Positions 19,145 through 27,925 are shown, counted from the first letter of the stretch. The stretch is DNA of 36,879 nt from Rhodopseudomonas pentothenatexigens (GCF_900218015.1 NZ_UFQQ01000038.1:1-36879), one strand, 5' to 3'. Notes: generated by a model from the sequence alone, not told the origin. Translations and numbers: made by a program.

Positions 19145-20203
19145 ATGTCCGTTCCTCTGCCCCGCAACGGTGCGATCGCGGACCGCTTTGCCGGCACGTC
19201 GCAGCTGCTGGCCGACGGAGCTCCGGGCGTGCGAACGCCGGCCCCCGGTCTGGTGTGGGCGTTCTGGATCGACGCCGCCGGCGTCGCGCAGTCCCTCCCC
19301 CACGATGCGGCGTTCAGCTTCGAGCGAGACGGCTGGTATTGGTTGCATTTCAACTTGGCGGACTCCCGCGCCCAGCTCTGGCTGTCGGAGCTGACCTTGC
19401 CGCCGCCGGCTCAGGCCCTTCTGCAATCCAAGGAGACCTATCAACAGCTCCACAGCGTCGAGGGCTGCGTCTACGGCGTGATCGCCGATTTGATGCGCGA
19501 CATCGCCGACGCCACCGAGGACACCGGCTTCCTGCGCTTCGTGATGACCGAAAGGCTGTTGATCACCGGCCGCTACCAGGCGCTGTGCGCGGTCGACACC
19601 GCGCGGCGGGCGCTGGAACGCGGCCTCCGGGTCGATCACTGCGCGGCGCTGTTCGAGGTCATCGTTCACAACGTCGCTGACGCGATGGAAGGCATCGCCG
19701 ACGAGGCCGCCGAGACGCTGGACCGGATCGAGGACAAGCTGGTGTCCGAGGACACCGACGATTTGCGCCAGGGGCTCGGCCGGCTGCGCCGCACCTGCGT
19801 GCGGCTGCACCGGCATCTGTCGGGCCTGCGCATCGTGCTGCACCGATTCGACCGTGATCGCGGTGCCGATCTCCCCCCATCGCTCCGGCCCCGCGCCGGC
19901 AAGCTCGCACAACGGCTCGACGGTCTCGACCACACCGTGACCGAAATGCGCGAACGCAGCCGGCTGCTGCAGGAAGAGCTGCACCTGCAGATCGAGGAAC
20001 AGGGCAACAACAGCCTGCGGGTGCTGTCGGTGCTCACCGCGCTGCTGCTACCGCCGACCCTGGTCACGGGCATGTTCGGGATGAACCTGCACGGTCTGCC
20101 GTTCTCCGAAGACGGCGGCGGCTTCGGCTGGGCGATCTCGATCATGCTGCTGTCGTCGATCGTCGCCTATGTGGTGATGAAGCGCTTCGGTCTGATCAGG
20201 TAG
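19145..20203 (+). CDS. CorA/ZntB-family metal-ion transporter
   Basis: This is a 352-residue protein with a large cytoplasmic N-terminal domain containing long helices (about 170-290). Two C-terminal membrane helices follow. The first ends in the family signature GMN at 312-314 (VTGMFGMNLHG), and the second is GWAISIMLLSSIVAYVVM before the basic end KRFGLIR. This is the CorA fold, which forms a pentameric channel. The loop LHGLPFSEDGGGFG resembles ZntB-like members more than Mg-transporting CorA, which usually has YGMNF and an acidic MPEL loop. The ion, zinc or another divalent cation, is uncertain. The ribosome binding site is weak. Confidence 0.85.
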   Translation: MSVPLPRNGAIADRFAGTSQLLADGAPGVRTPAPGLVWAFWIDAAGVAQSLPHDAAFSFERDGWYWLHFNLADSRAQLWLSELTLPPPAQALLQSKETYQQLHSVEGCVYGVIADLMRDIADATEDTGFLRFVMTERLLITGRYQALCAVDTARRALERGLRVDHCAALFEVIVHNVADAMEGIADEAAETLDRIEDKLVSEDTDDLRQGLGRLRRTCVRLHRHLSGLRIVLHRFDRDRGADLPPSLRPRAGKLAQRLDGLDHTVTEMRERSRLLQEELHLQIEEQGNNSLRVLSVLTALLLPPTLVTGMFGMNLHGLPFSEDGGGFGWAISIMLLSSIVAYVVMKRFGLIR

Positions 20204-20372
20204 TCAGCCGCCTGTGCCCCTCCTTGTCGGCGCGTCGCTAGCCCGCCCGAGGCCGGGCTGTGGCCCGGCGGCTACGCCGCCGCGAAATCTGGCGATGGCT
20301 CCGATCGACGGCACCGGTGTTCCGATCGCTGTGATACGGGACGCAAACTCGAAGACCTGGACGACCGACCGC

Positions 20373-22385
20373 GTGCGAACCAAGCTGCTCTTGCCACTCC
20401 TCGCTGCCGCCACGATCTGCACCGCCCCCGCGGCGGCGGCCGACCTCGTGCGCACAGCACCGGCCGCGCCGCGCACGGTTTTCGACTGGAGCGGGTTCTA
20501 TATCGGCGCGCATTTCAGCGCGGTCGCCGGTCACTCCGACTGGAGCTCCGCCCCTGCCGGCGGCAGCGGCTCGATCGACCTGTTCGATGCGTTTCAACTG
20601 TTCAAGGGCACCGGCAGTTACGTGGTCGGGCTGCAGGCCGGCTACAATTGGATGCTGCCGTCGCGCTGGCTGATCGGCGTCGAGGCCGATCTCAATTCGC
20701 CCAACACCATCGGCGGCAACACCGGCAACACGCTGCCGTCGGGCACCGTCGGCGGCCACGATCACCAGGCGCTGCTCGGCGGCACCGTGCGCGGCCGTCT
20801 CGGCTACGCGCTGGGCGGCTGGCTGCCCTACGTCACCGCCGGCTTCGCCTGGAGCTACGACCGGCTGCGCTGGCCGCCGGATCCCGCGCTCGCGCAGCAG
20901 GAGACCGCGCTGCTGTGGCGCCTCGGCTGGTCCGCGGGCGCCGGCATCGACCTGCCGCTGTCACCGGCCTGGAGCGCACGCGCCGAATATCTGGCGACCG
21001 GGTTCGGCAACGGCACCGTCAACTTTCCGATCGCCGGCGAGCGCATCACCTCCGACGTGCTGACCCATGCGGTTCGGCTCGGTCTGAACTACCGGCTCGG
21101 CGAGGACCTGACCAAGTCCGACGTGTTCACCAAGGGGATCGACGCGCTGGAGCTGGAGCGGTTCGCGGTACACGGCCAGAGCACCTTTACCTGGCAATAT
21201 GCGCCCGGCTTCCGCTCGCCCTATCTCGGCACCAACAGCCTGAAGCCGAACCAGGCACGCCAGACCTTCGATGCCACCTTCTATGTCGGCGCCAAGCTGT
21301 GGGACGGCGCCGAGTTCTGGATCAATCCGGAGATCAATCAGGGCTTCGGCCTCAGCGGCACCTTCGGCGTCGCGGCCTTCCCGAGCGCTGAGTCCTACAA
21401 GGTCGGCGCCGACTATCCGTATGCGCGGGTGCCGCGCTATTTCGTGCGTCAGACGCTCGATCTCGGCGGCCCGGTGGAGACCGTGCAGGGCGGGCCCAAC
21501 CAGTTCGCCGGCAAGCAGTCCGTCGACCGGATCGTGATCACCGCCGGCAAGTTCTCGGTCGCCGACATTTTCGACGTCAACAAATACGCCCACGATCCGC
21601 GCGTCGACTTCCTGAATTGGGGCCTCGCCGACGCCCTGACCTTCGACTACGCGGCGGACGCCTGGGCCTTCACCTACGGCGCCGCCGCGGAGTGGTACAC
21701 GGGCGCCTGGACGGTGCGCGCCGGCGTGTTCGATCTGCCCGTGACGCCCAACAACACCGACCTCGATCCCACGTTCGGCCAGTTCCAGCTGGTCGGCGAG
21801 CTCGAGCATCGCCACGAGTTCTGGGGACTTCCGGGGAAGCTGCTGGTCACCGGCTTCCTCAATCGCGCCCGGCTCGGCAATTTCAACGACGCCGTGCGGC
21901 AGGCGCAGGGGGCCGGCACCACGCCGAGCATCGCCGACGTGCGCCGCTACACCTCCAAGACCGGCCTGTCCGCCAGCCTCGAACAGGAGCTCACCGCCGA
22001 CATCGGAATGTTCGCACGCGCCGGCTTCAGCAGCCCCAATCTCGAGACCAACGCCTTCACCGATTCCGATCGCACGCTGTCGGCCGGGCTGTCGCTGTCG
22101 GGGCGGATGTGGGGCCGCGAGGGCGACACCGTCGGGCTCGGCGGCTTGCTCAACCACATCTCGGCGTCGCGGATCGCCTATCTCGACGCCGGCGGCCTGA
22201 CGGCGATCATCGGCGACGGCCGGCTGCCCAACCCGGGCGACGAGACGGTGTTCGAAGCTTATTACAGCCTGCCGCTGTATTCCTGGCGGCTGACCGCGGA
22301 CTATCAGTTCATCGCCAACCCGGCGTTCAATCGCGACCGCGGCCCGGTGCACCTGATCGCGACGCGGCTGCGCACGCAGTTTTAG
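20373..22385 (+). CDS. Outer-membrane protein: Omp25-like barrel fused to a carbohydrate-porin-like barrel
   Basis: This protein of about 670 residues has a signal peptide (RTKLLLPLLAAATICTAPAAAAD). Residues 33-240 resemble the small beta-barrel Omp25/RopB-type proteins: the domain opens with DWSGFYIGAHF and closes with the strand AVRLGLNYRLG. From about 250 the sequence resembles OprB-type carbohydrate porins (FAVHGQSTFTWQYAPGFRSPY, DATFYVGAKLWDGAEFWINPEINQGFG, ITAGKFSVADIFD) and ends in a strand rich in alternating residues (LIATRLRTQF). It probably lies in the outer membrane as a transport or structural protein. The GTG start at 20373 begins the signal peptide; an in-frame ATG at 20295 would add 26 residues. 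No strong ribosome binding site is visible. Confidence 0.8.
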   Translation: MRTKLLLPLLAAATICTAPAAAADLVRTAPAAPRTVFDWSGFYIGAHFSAVAGHSDWSSAPAGGSGSIDLFDAFQLFKGTGSYVVGLQAGYNWMLPSRWLIGVEADLNSPNTIGGNTGNTLPSGTVGGHDHQALLGGTVRGRLGYALGGWLPYVTAGFAWSYDRLRWPPDPALAQQETALLWRLGWSAGAGIDLPLSPAWSARAEYLATGFGNGTVNFPIAGERITSDVLTHAVRLGLNYRLGEDLTKSDVFTKGIDALELERFAVHGQSTFTWQYAPGFRSPYLGTNSLKPNQARQTFDATFYVGAKLWDGAEFWINPEINQGFGLSGTFGVAAFPSAESYKVGADYPYARVPRYFVRQTLDLGGPVETVQGGPNQFAGKQSVDRIVITAGKFSVADIFDVNKYAHDPRVDFLNWGLADALTFDYAADAWAFTYGAAAEWYTGAWTVRAGVFDLPVTPNNTDLDPTFGQFQLVGELEHRHEFWGLPGKLLVTGFLNRARLGNFNDAVRQAQGAGTTPSIADVRRYTSKTGLSASLEQELTADIGMFARAGFSSPNLETNAFTDSDRTLSAGLSLSGRMWGREGDTVGLGGLLNHISASRIAYLDAGGLTAIIGDGRLPNPGDETVFEAYYSLPLYSWRLTADYQFIANPAFNRDRGPVHLIATRLRTQF

Positions 22386-22445
22386 GACCGTTCTGTTTCC
22401 GATCGGTTCGGGGGTGGCGCTCTGCAGCCCTCACAGCAGACAAAA

Positions 22446-22551
22446 CCTCATGGTGAGGAGGCGCGAAGCGCCGTCTCGAACCATGTGCCGCGAGTCATGC
22501 GCTGCCTCATCCTTCGAGACGCCCGGCTTCGCCGGGCTCCTCAGGATGAGG
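22446..22551. repeat. Dispersed palindromic repeat with side hairpins
   Basis: The left arm runs CCTCATGGTGAGGAG, a GCGCGAAGCGC side hairpin, then CGTCTCGAACCATG. The right arm mirrors it with CATCCTTCGAGACG, a CCCGGCTTCGCCGGG side hairpin, then CTCCTCAGGATGAGG. The layout is that of mobile palindromic elements widespread in Bradyrhizobiaceae genomes, and it belongs to a different family from the pim-operon elements. It lies in the gap between convergent genes, where it may also help end transcription. Confidence 0.75.
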
Positions 22552-22600
22552 TCCGTGCGCTCGTCAAAGACCTTATCGCCTCAATTAGTCGATGCCGCAC

Positions 22601-23773
22601 TCACGCCGCGAGCTGGGTCTCCACCAGCCGGACCCAATACGAGGTGCCGTACACGATCGCTTCGTCGTTGAAGTCGTAGGCCGGGTGGTGCAGCCCGGCG
22701 CTGTCGCCGTTGCCGATGAACACGAACGCGCCCGGCCGCTTCTCCAGCATGTAGGCGAAATCCTCGGCGCCCATCAGCGGCGGCAGCGGCATCACGTTGG
22801 CCTCGCCGGCGACCTCGCGCGCCACCCGCATCGCCACGTCGGTCTCGGCCAGATGATTGACCAGCACCGGATAGCCGCGCTCGTAGGTCAGATCGATCCT
22901 GGTGCCGGTCACCTGCGCGACACCGGCGACGACGTCGCGCACCCGCTGCTCGACGGAGTCGCGCACCGCCGCCGTCATCGTCCGCACCGTGCCCTTCAGC
23001 TCGGCGACTTGCGGGATCACGTTGCGGGCGTTGCCGGCGTGGAATTCGCACATCGACAGCACCGCCGCCTCGAACGGATCGACGTTGCGCGACACGATGC
23101 CCTGCAGCGCGGTGATCAGTTGTGCGCCGGCCAGCACCGGATCGACGCACAGATGCGGCCGCGCGGCGTGACCGCCGTGGCCTTCGATGCGAATGTCGAT
23201 CGCGTCGGTCGCCGCCATCACCGGCCCCGGACTGATCGCGAAGGTCCCGACCGGGATGCCGGGGCCGTTGTGCATGCCGTAGACCTGCTCGATGCCGAAC
23301 CGCTCCATCAGCCCGTCATCGATCATCGCCGCGGCGCCGGCGCCGCCCTCCTCGGCCGGCTGGAAGATCACCACCGCGTCGCCGGCGAAGTTGCGGGTCT
23401 CGGCGAGATAGCGCGCGGCGCCGAGCAGCATCGCGGTGTGACCGTCGTGGCCGCAGGCGTGCATCTTGCCCGGCACCTTGGAAGCGTAAGGCAGCCCGGT
23501 CGCCTCCGTGATCGGCAGGGCGTCCATGTCGGCGCGCAATCCGATGGTCCGGATCTCGCCGCCGTTCGCTGGCTTGCCGCCGCGGATCACGCCGACCACG
23601 CCGGTGCGGCCGAGCCCGGTGACCACCTCGTCGCAGCCGAATTCGCGCAACCGTTCGGCGACGAACGCCGCGGTGCCGTCGACATCATACATCAGCTCCG
23701 GCTGCTGATGCAGCGTGCGGCGCCAGGCCGCAATGTCGGGCTGCAGGTCGGCGACGCGGTTGTTCACGGGCAT
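22601..23773 (-). CDS. M20-family amidohydrolase (hippurate/N-acyl amino acid hydrolase type)
   Basis: This is a 390-residue M20D-type metallopeptidase homologue. It has LRADMDALP with a metal/catalytic Asp (about 82), the HACGHDGH zinc motif (105-112), the catalytic and metal Glu pair in FQPAEEGGAG (141-142), and a late His/Glu segment (PPLMGAEDFAYML). A lid domain insertion lies at about 180-290. Such enzymes remove acyl groups from N-acylated amino acids or related amides in the cytoplasm; the exact substrate is unknown. The open frame starts at a TTG six codons earlier (23791). I prefer the ATG at 23773, which has GGAG 12 bases upstream. It is divergent from the GMC oxidoreductase gene. 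Confidence 0.9.
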   Translation of the reverse strand: MPVNNRVADLQPDIAAWRRTLHQQPELMYDVDGTAAFVAERLREFGCDEVVTGLGRTGVVGVIRGGKPANGGEIRTIGLRADMDALPITEATGLPYASKVPGKMHACGHDGHTAMLLGAARYLAETRNFAGDAVVIFQPAEEGGAGAAAMIDDGLMERFGIEQVYGMHNGPGIPVGTFAISPGPVMAATDAIDIRIEGHGGHAARPHLCVDPVLAGAQLITALQGIVSRNVDPFEAAVLSMCEFHAGNARNVIPQVAELKGTVRTMTAAVRDSVEQRVRDVVAGVAQVTGTRIDLTYERGYPVLVNHLAETDVAMRVAREVAGEANVMPLPPLMGAEDFAYMLEKRPGAFVFIGNGDSAGLHHPAYDFNDEAIVYGTSYWVRLVETQLAA

Positions 23774-23896
23774 GAGGTGGTGCGGCTCCAATTGTCCAAG
23801 TCAGCAGGCTAGCCGCCCCGTCCCGGTCCGGCAACTGTACAGCGCCGGCCCGCGGCGCTAAGCCTCTGCCCAACCATAAACGCACGGGCGGAAGCG

Positions 23897-25516
23897 ATGA
23901 CGGAACGGATCGAAGGCGAATTCGACACCATCGTGGTGGGCGCGGGCACCGCAGGTTGCATCGTCGCCAACCGGCTATCCGCCGATCCGAGCCGGAAGGT
24001 GCTGCTGCTCGAAGCCGGCGGCCGCGACAACTGGATCTGGTTTCACATCCCGGTCGGCTATCTGTTCGCGATCGGCAATCCGCGCTCCGACTGGATGTTC
24101 AAGACCGAGCCCGAGCCTGGCCTGAATGGTCGGTCATTGGCCTATCCGCGCGGCAAGGTGATCGGCGGCTCGTCGGCCATCAACGCGATGATTTCGATGC
24201 GCGGCCAGGCCGCCGATTACGATCATTGGCGCCAGCTCGGCCTCACCGGCTGGGGCTGGGACGACGTCCGCAAGGTGTTCCGCCGGCTCGAAGACCATTT
24301 CCTCGGCGACAGCGAGCATCACGGCGCCGGCGGCGGCTGGCGGATCGAGGCGGCGCGGCTGTCGTGGCCGATCCTCGATGCGGTGGCGAACGCGGCCTGC
24401 GAGATGGGAATCCCGCGCAGCGCCGATTTCAACACCGGCTACAACGAAGGCGTCGGCTATTTCCACGTCAACCAGAAGCGCGGCCGGCGCTGGTCGTCGG
24501 CGCGCGGCTTTCTCAAGCCTGCACTGCACCGCTCCAACCTGCGGCTCGAAACCAATGTCGTGGTCGACCACGTACTGGTCGAGAACGGCCGCGCGGTCGG
24601 CGTCCGCTTCCTGCAGAACGGCGTGCCGATCGAAGCCCGCGCCCGCTGCGAGGTGGTGCTGTGCGCCGGCGCGATCGGCTCGATCCAGGTGCTGCATCGC
24701 TCCGGCATCGGCCCGGCCGAATGGCTGAAGCCGCTCGGCATCGAACCGGTGCTTGATCGCCCTGGCGTCGGCCGCAACCTGCAGGACCATCTGCAGCAGC
24801 GCGCGATCTACAAGGTCAGCGGCGGCCGCACGTTGAACGAGATCTATCACTCGCTGCCGCGGCGCGCCTGGATGGGGGTCGACTACGCGCTGCGCCGCCG
24901 CGGCCCGCTCACCATGGCGCCGTCGCAGCTCGGCATCTTCACCCGCTCCGACCCGCATCAGGAGCGCGCCAACATTCAGTTCCACGTCCAGCCGCTGTCG
25001 CTCGACAAGTTCGGCGATCCGTTGCACCGCTTCCCTGCGATCACCGTCAGCGCCTGTAATTTGCGGCCGACTTCGCGCGGCGAGATCAAACTGAAATCGA
25101 CGGCGCTCGACGCGGCCCCATCGATCGCCCCGCATTATCTGTCGACCGCCGAAGACTGCCACGTCGCCGCCGACGCGATCCGCGTCACGCGCCGGCTGAT
25201 GAAGCAGCAGGCGCTGGCGACGTATCACCCCGAGGAGTATCTGCCCGGCCCGTCGGTCGGCGACGACGACGCCTCGCTCGCCAAGGCTGCCGGCGACATC
25301 GGCACCACGATCTTCCATCCGGTCGGCACCGCCAAGATGGGCCGCGCCGACGATCCGCTCGCGGTGGTCGACGAACGCCTGCGCTTCCACGGCCTCGATG
25401 CCTTGCGCGTCGTCGACGCCTCGATCATGCCGACGATCACCTCCGGCAACACCAACACCCCGACCGCGATGATCGCCGAGAAGGGCGCGGAGATGATTTT
25501 GCAGGATGGGAAGTAA
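23897..25516 (+). CDS. GMC-family FAD-dependent oxidoreductase (choline/alcohol dehydrogenase type)
   Basis: This is a 539-residue flavoprotein. The N-terminal ADP-binding motif is VVGAGTAGCIVANRLS (Gly15, Gly17, Gly20), followed by LLEAGG and the GMC signature GKVIGGSSAINAM. The C-terminal substrate domain has the catalytic His474 in FHPVGTAKMG and Asn518 in TSGNTNTPT, with family-typical spacing. It oxidises an alcohol, probably through a membrane or soluble electron acceptor; the substrate cannot be assigned. The ATG has GGCGGAAG upstream. Annotation as choline dehydrogenase would be over-specific, since no betaine genes are nearby. Confidence 0.9.
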   Translation: MTERIEGEFDTIVVGAGTAGCIVANRLSADPSRKVLLLEAGGRDNWIWFHIPVGYLFAIGNPRSDWMFKTEPEPGLNGRSLAYPRGKVIGGSSAINAMISMRGQAADYDHWRQLGLTGWGWDDVRKVFRRLEDHFLGDSEHHGAGGGWRIEAARLSWPILDAVANAACEMGIPRSADFNTGYNEGVGYFHVNQKRGRRWSSARGFLKPALHRSNLRLETNVVVDHVLVENGRAVGVRFLQNGVPIEARARCEVVLCAGAIGSIQVLHRSGIGPAEWLKPLGIEPVLDRPGVGRNLQDHLQQRAIYKVSGGRTLNEIYHSLPRRAWMGVDYALRRRGPLTMAPSQLGIFTRSDPHQERANIQFHVQPLSLDKFGDPLHRFPAITVSACNLRPTSRGEIKLKSTALDAAPSIAPHYLSTAEDCHVAADAIRVTRRLMKQQALATYHPEEYLPGPSVGDDDASLAKAAGDIGTTIFHPVGTAKMGRADDPLAVVDERLRFHGLDALRVVDASIMPTITSGNTNTPTAMIAEKGAEMILQDGK

Positions 25517-26092
25517 GCGGTAAGCCACGCCCCGCTTGGATTGTCCAGCTCACGTGTCAAACAGCCACGGCAATTCGTTCTCGCGGCGCCTGATGCGTCG
25601 GAGCCGTGCACCCGTCGCTGCGCAGCGAGGGGTGGGGGCGCGCCGGTCGGCGCAAAGGGTGGTGCTGATCGCGATGGCTGCGAACCATCGCGCTACGCCT
25701 CGTCGGCGCGCCCACCGCGGCGAGTTTTGAGCCGAAGGACCGTGCTTCCGGGACCGAGCGAGCTTGCGGGCTTTCCCCGGCCTCTACTCGACCCGTCCAG
25801 CCTCTGAAGCGGCAGCCGCTCGTAGTAGCGGCGGACGGCGACCCTCGACTTCCCGGACGACGTGGCTGCGAACCACACCGCGCAGGACGCCGCATCCGGC
25901 CGGACGATGCCGCGCAGTGCGACTTCGCCGACCCTCACCGGCCAGCCTCCCGGCCGATGATCTGTCCCACTCAACGACGCCTCGCGAAGCGCCCCTCGTG
26001 GACAGGACAAAGCGGATTATAGTCACAATAGGAATTTTGTCAAGTCGGTTCGAGGGCCAGCGTGGACGACGCGCCGCGGAGCGACGGTTGGC
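25517..26092. other. Non-coding accessory gap with structured DNA
   Basis: No convincing gene is present. Short frames on both strands are arginine-rich and match nothing I know. The DNA is unusually structured: palindrome TCGCTGCGCAGCGA (25615-25628), long arms GGTGGGGGCGCGCCG and CGGCGCGCCCACC around 25630-25718, and a GCGATGG/CCATCGC hairpin within them. A motif at 25551-25566 matches 61-76 at 15 of 16 bases. Near the right end is a consensus promoter (26016-26043) reading left into this region. hsdS and hsdR, expected downstream of hsdM, are absent. It may be a dispersed repeat, a structured RNA gene or decayed restriction-locus DNA. Confidence 0.45.
26016..26043 (-). promoter_or_regulatory. 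Fully consensus sigma70-type promoter
   Basis: On the minus strand the sequence reads TTGACA-N16-TATAAT, matching both hexamers perfectly in a locally AT-rich patch within GC-rich DNA. Transcription would begin near 26008 and run left, away from the hsdM stop codon 50 bases upstream. No recognisable open frame follows, so the product may be a non-coding RNA or the promoter may be left over from a lost gene. Confidence 0.65.
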
Positions 26093-27502
26093 TCAAGCCG
26101 GCCCCTCCCCCAGCGCCTTCGACACGTTCCGGAAGCGCTCCAGTGCCGTCTCCAGGCTTTCGACGATCTCGGCGGCGACTTCGTCGGGCGGCGGCAGCAG
26201 GTCGGGATCGTCGAGGGTGTCGTCCTTGAGCCAGAAGATGTCGAGGTTGACCTTGTCACGCGCCAGCAGCGCGTCGAGCGGGTAGCGCCGAAACTTCTCG
26301 GTCTCGGTGCGCTCGGCGCGGTGGCCGGTCCGGTAGCAGGCGACGAAGTCGTCGAGGTCGGCGCGGACCATCGGGCGCTCCTTCAGCGTGAAGCGCTGGT
26401 TGGTCCGCAGATCGTAAATCCACAGCTCCTTGGTCGAGGCAGCCTCAGACGGCGGCTTCTTGTCGAAGAACAGCACGTTCGCCTTGACGCCCTGCTTGTA
26501 GAAAATGCCGGTCGGCAGCCGCAGCAGGGTGTGGAAGTCGAAGTTCTGCAGCAGCCGGCGCCGGATGGTCTCGCCGGCGCCGCCCTCGAACAGCACGTTG
26601 TCGGGCAGCACCACCGCCGCTTCGCCGTTCGGCGCCAGCACCGTCATGATGTGCTGGAGGAAGTTGAGCTGCTTGTTCGACGTGGTGACGAAAAAGTCCT
26701 GGCGGTCGTAGTCCTCGCGCTCGGAATCGATCTCGCCGTCGTCGCGGACGATGCGGTAGCTCTGCTTCTTGCCGAACGGCGGATTGGTGAGGACGACATC
26801 GTAGGTCTTGCCGCCGACGCCGAGCAGCGCGTCCTTGGCCTCGACGATGGAGTCCACGCCGGTGATGCCGTGCAGGTACAGGTTCATCGCCGCGAGCCGC
26901 ACCACCTCGGGCACGATGTCGACGCCGGAAAACTTGTTCTTCAGCTCGGAATAGACCCGACGGTCGCGCGCCTTCGGGTGCTTCTTCATGTGCTCCCAGG
27001 CCGCGAGCAGGAATCCCGCCGTGCCGCACGCCGGATCGTGCACAGTCTGATGCGGCTTTGGGTCGACCAGCGCGACCATCGCCTCGATCACCGGGCGCGG
27101 CGTGAAGTATTGCCCGGCGCCGGATTTGACGTCCTCGGCGTTCCGGGCGAGCAGCCCTTCGTAGATGCTGCCCTTCACATCGACCGGCAGGGCGAGCCAG
27201 GTTTCGCCGTCGATCAGGCCGACCAGGCGCTTGAGCTTGGCCGGGTCTTGGATTTCGTTCTGCGCTTTCAGGAAAATCGCGCCGATGATGCCGGGCTGCT
27301 TCGACAGTTTTTCGAGCAGCCTGCCGTAGGTCGTGCCCAGGGCCTCGCCGGACAATTCCTTGATATCGGCCCAGCGCGCGCCGTCGGGCAGCATCGATGC
27401 TTCGCCGATCTGCTCGACGCGCTCCTCGTCCATCTTGAGGAACAGCAGGTAGGAAATCTTGCTGATGTAGGCTTGGTAGGAGACGCCCTGGTCGCGCAGC
27501 AC
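26093..27502 (-). CDS. hsdM: Orphan type I restriction-modification DNA methylase subunit (HsdM), start region damaged
   Basis: This 469-residue N6-adenine methylase subunit begins LRDQGVSYQAYISKISYLLFLKMDEER. It has the HsdM N-terminal helical domain, SAM motif I DPACGTAG (156-163) and catalytic NPPF (240-243), and it ends normally (VSKALGEGPA). The frame is open only to 27556 and its sole usable start is a GTG at 27502. The 18 codons upstream of that GTG still encode family-typical sequence (ANPQSLVAKVWNFAH) but lack a start. An ATG at 27558-27560 is one base out of frame; removing one A from the AAA run at 27555-27557 would restore MKSAANPQS. No hsdS or hsdR lies nearby, so a working restriction system is unlikely. 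Methylation without a specificity subunit is also doubtful. Confidence 0.85.
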   Translation of the reverse strand: MLRDQGVSYQAYISKISYLLFLKMDEERVEQIGEASMLPDGARWADIKELSGEALGTTYGRLLEKLSKQPGIIGAIFLKAQNEIQDPAKLKRLVGLIDGETWLALPVDVKGSIYEGLLARNAEDVKSGAGQYFTPRPVIEAMVALVDPKPHQTVHDPACGTAGFLLAAWEHMKKHPKARDRRVYSELKNKFSGVDIVPEVVRLAAMNLYLHGITGVDSIVEAKDALLGVGGKTYDVVLTNPPFGKKQSYRIVRDDGEIDSEREDYDRQDFFVTTSNKQLNFLQHIMTVLAPNGEAAVVLPDNVLFEGGAGETIRRRLLQNFDFHTLLRLPTGIFYKQGVKANVLFFDKKPPSEAASTKELWIYDLRTNQRFTLKERPMVRADLDDFVACYRTGHRAERTETEKFRRYPLDALLARDKVNLDIFWLKDDTLDDPDLLPPPDEVAAEIVESLETALERFRNVSKALGEGPA

Positions 27503-27560
27503 GTGCGCGAAATTCCAGACCTTGGCGACGAGCGATTGCGGGTTCGCAGCAGACTTTCAT
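27503..27560 (-). pseudogene. Frameshifted 5' end of hsdM
   Basis: This stretch encodes the expected HsdM N-terminus (KSAANPQSLVAKVWNFAHV) in the hsdM frame. A TGA at 27557-27559 overlaps an out-of-frame ATG at 27558-27560. A single extra A explains the break. It could be a true mutation, a sequencing or assembly error, or a very short slippage site. Confidence 0.6.
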
Positions 27561-27586
27561 CGAGAGGCGCGGATGCGCACGGGTGA

Positions 27587-27925
27587 TCAGAATTTTCCGG
27601 GCGGGCAGTCCGGAAGATGGATTTCGTATTCGAAAACGTGACGCGGCAAATCGGGCGCGCCGCGTGGCGGCAATTTGCTTTCGTCGAAATAGACCACCGT
27701 CCAGTCCGGCAGCGCGCGCTTGACCCTGCGGGCGATGTATAGGCCGAAGGCGGCGTGCGCGGCGCCGTCGAACGGCAGCCGATCCGCGTCGGTGGAGTCG
27801 GCTGCTTCGTACCACTCCTGCCAGCCCAGCAGCATGCGGTGGATGTCGGACGGCACCGGCAGGTCTTCGGCCGAGACTGAACGGCCCTGCTTGTCCCAGA
27901 CGCCTTCGGCCGAATAGTCGCACAT
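27587..27925 (-). CDS. Conserved hypothetical protein, 112 residues
   Basis: This small soluble protein begins MCDYSAEGVWDKQGRSVSAEDLPV and has a Trp/Tyr-rich middle (MLLGWQEWYEAAD) and a basic segment (ARRVKRALPDWTVVYFDESKLPP). Its composition is clearly protein-like, unlike the frames around it. I do not recognise a characterised family and assign no function. It ends 27 bases before the displaced hsdM ATG and is on the same strand, so the two may be co-transcribed. It has no signal peptide or membrane helix. Confidence 0.7.
   Translation of the reverse strand: MCDYSAEGVWDKQGRSVSAEDLPVPSDIHRMLLGWQEWYEAADSTDADRLPFDGAAHAAFGLYIARRVKRALPDWTVVYFDESKLPPRGAPDLPRHVFEYEIHLPDCPPGKF

Noticed and set aside
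25693-26010. Minus-strand frame just after the consensus promoter, considered as its product
   Set aside because: It would need a TTG start at the transcription start itself with no ribosome binding site, and the sequence has no protein-like pattern.
25517-26092. Search for remnants of hsdS or hsdR
   Set aside because: No target-recognition or helicase motifs were found in any frame, so I do not claim a pseudogene there.
26321-27586. 421-residue plus-strand frame opposite hsdM
   Set aside because: hsdM carries DPACGT and NPPF motifs; this frame has none and is a codon-bias shadow.
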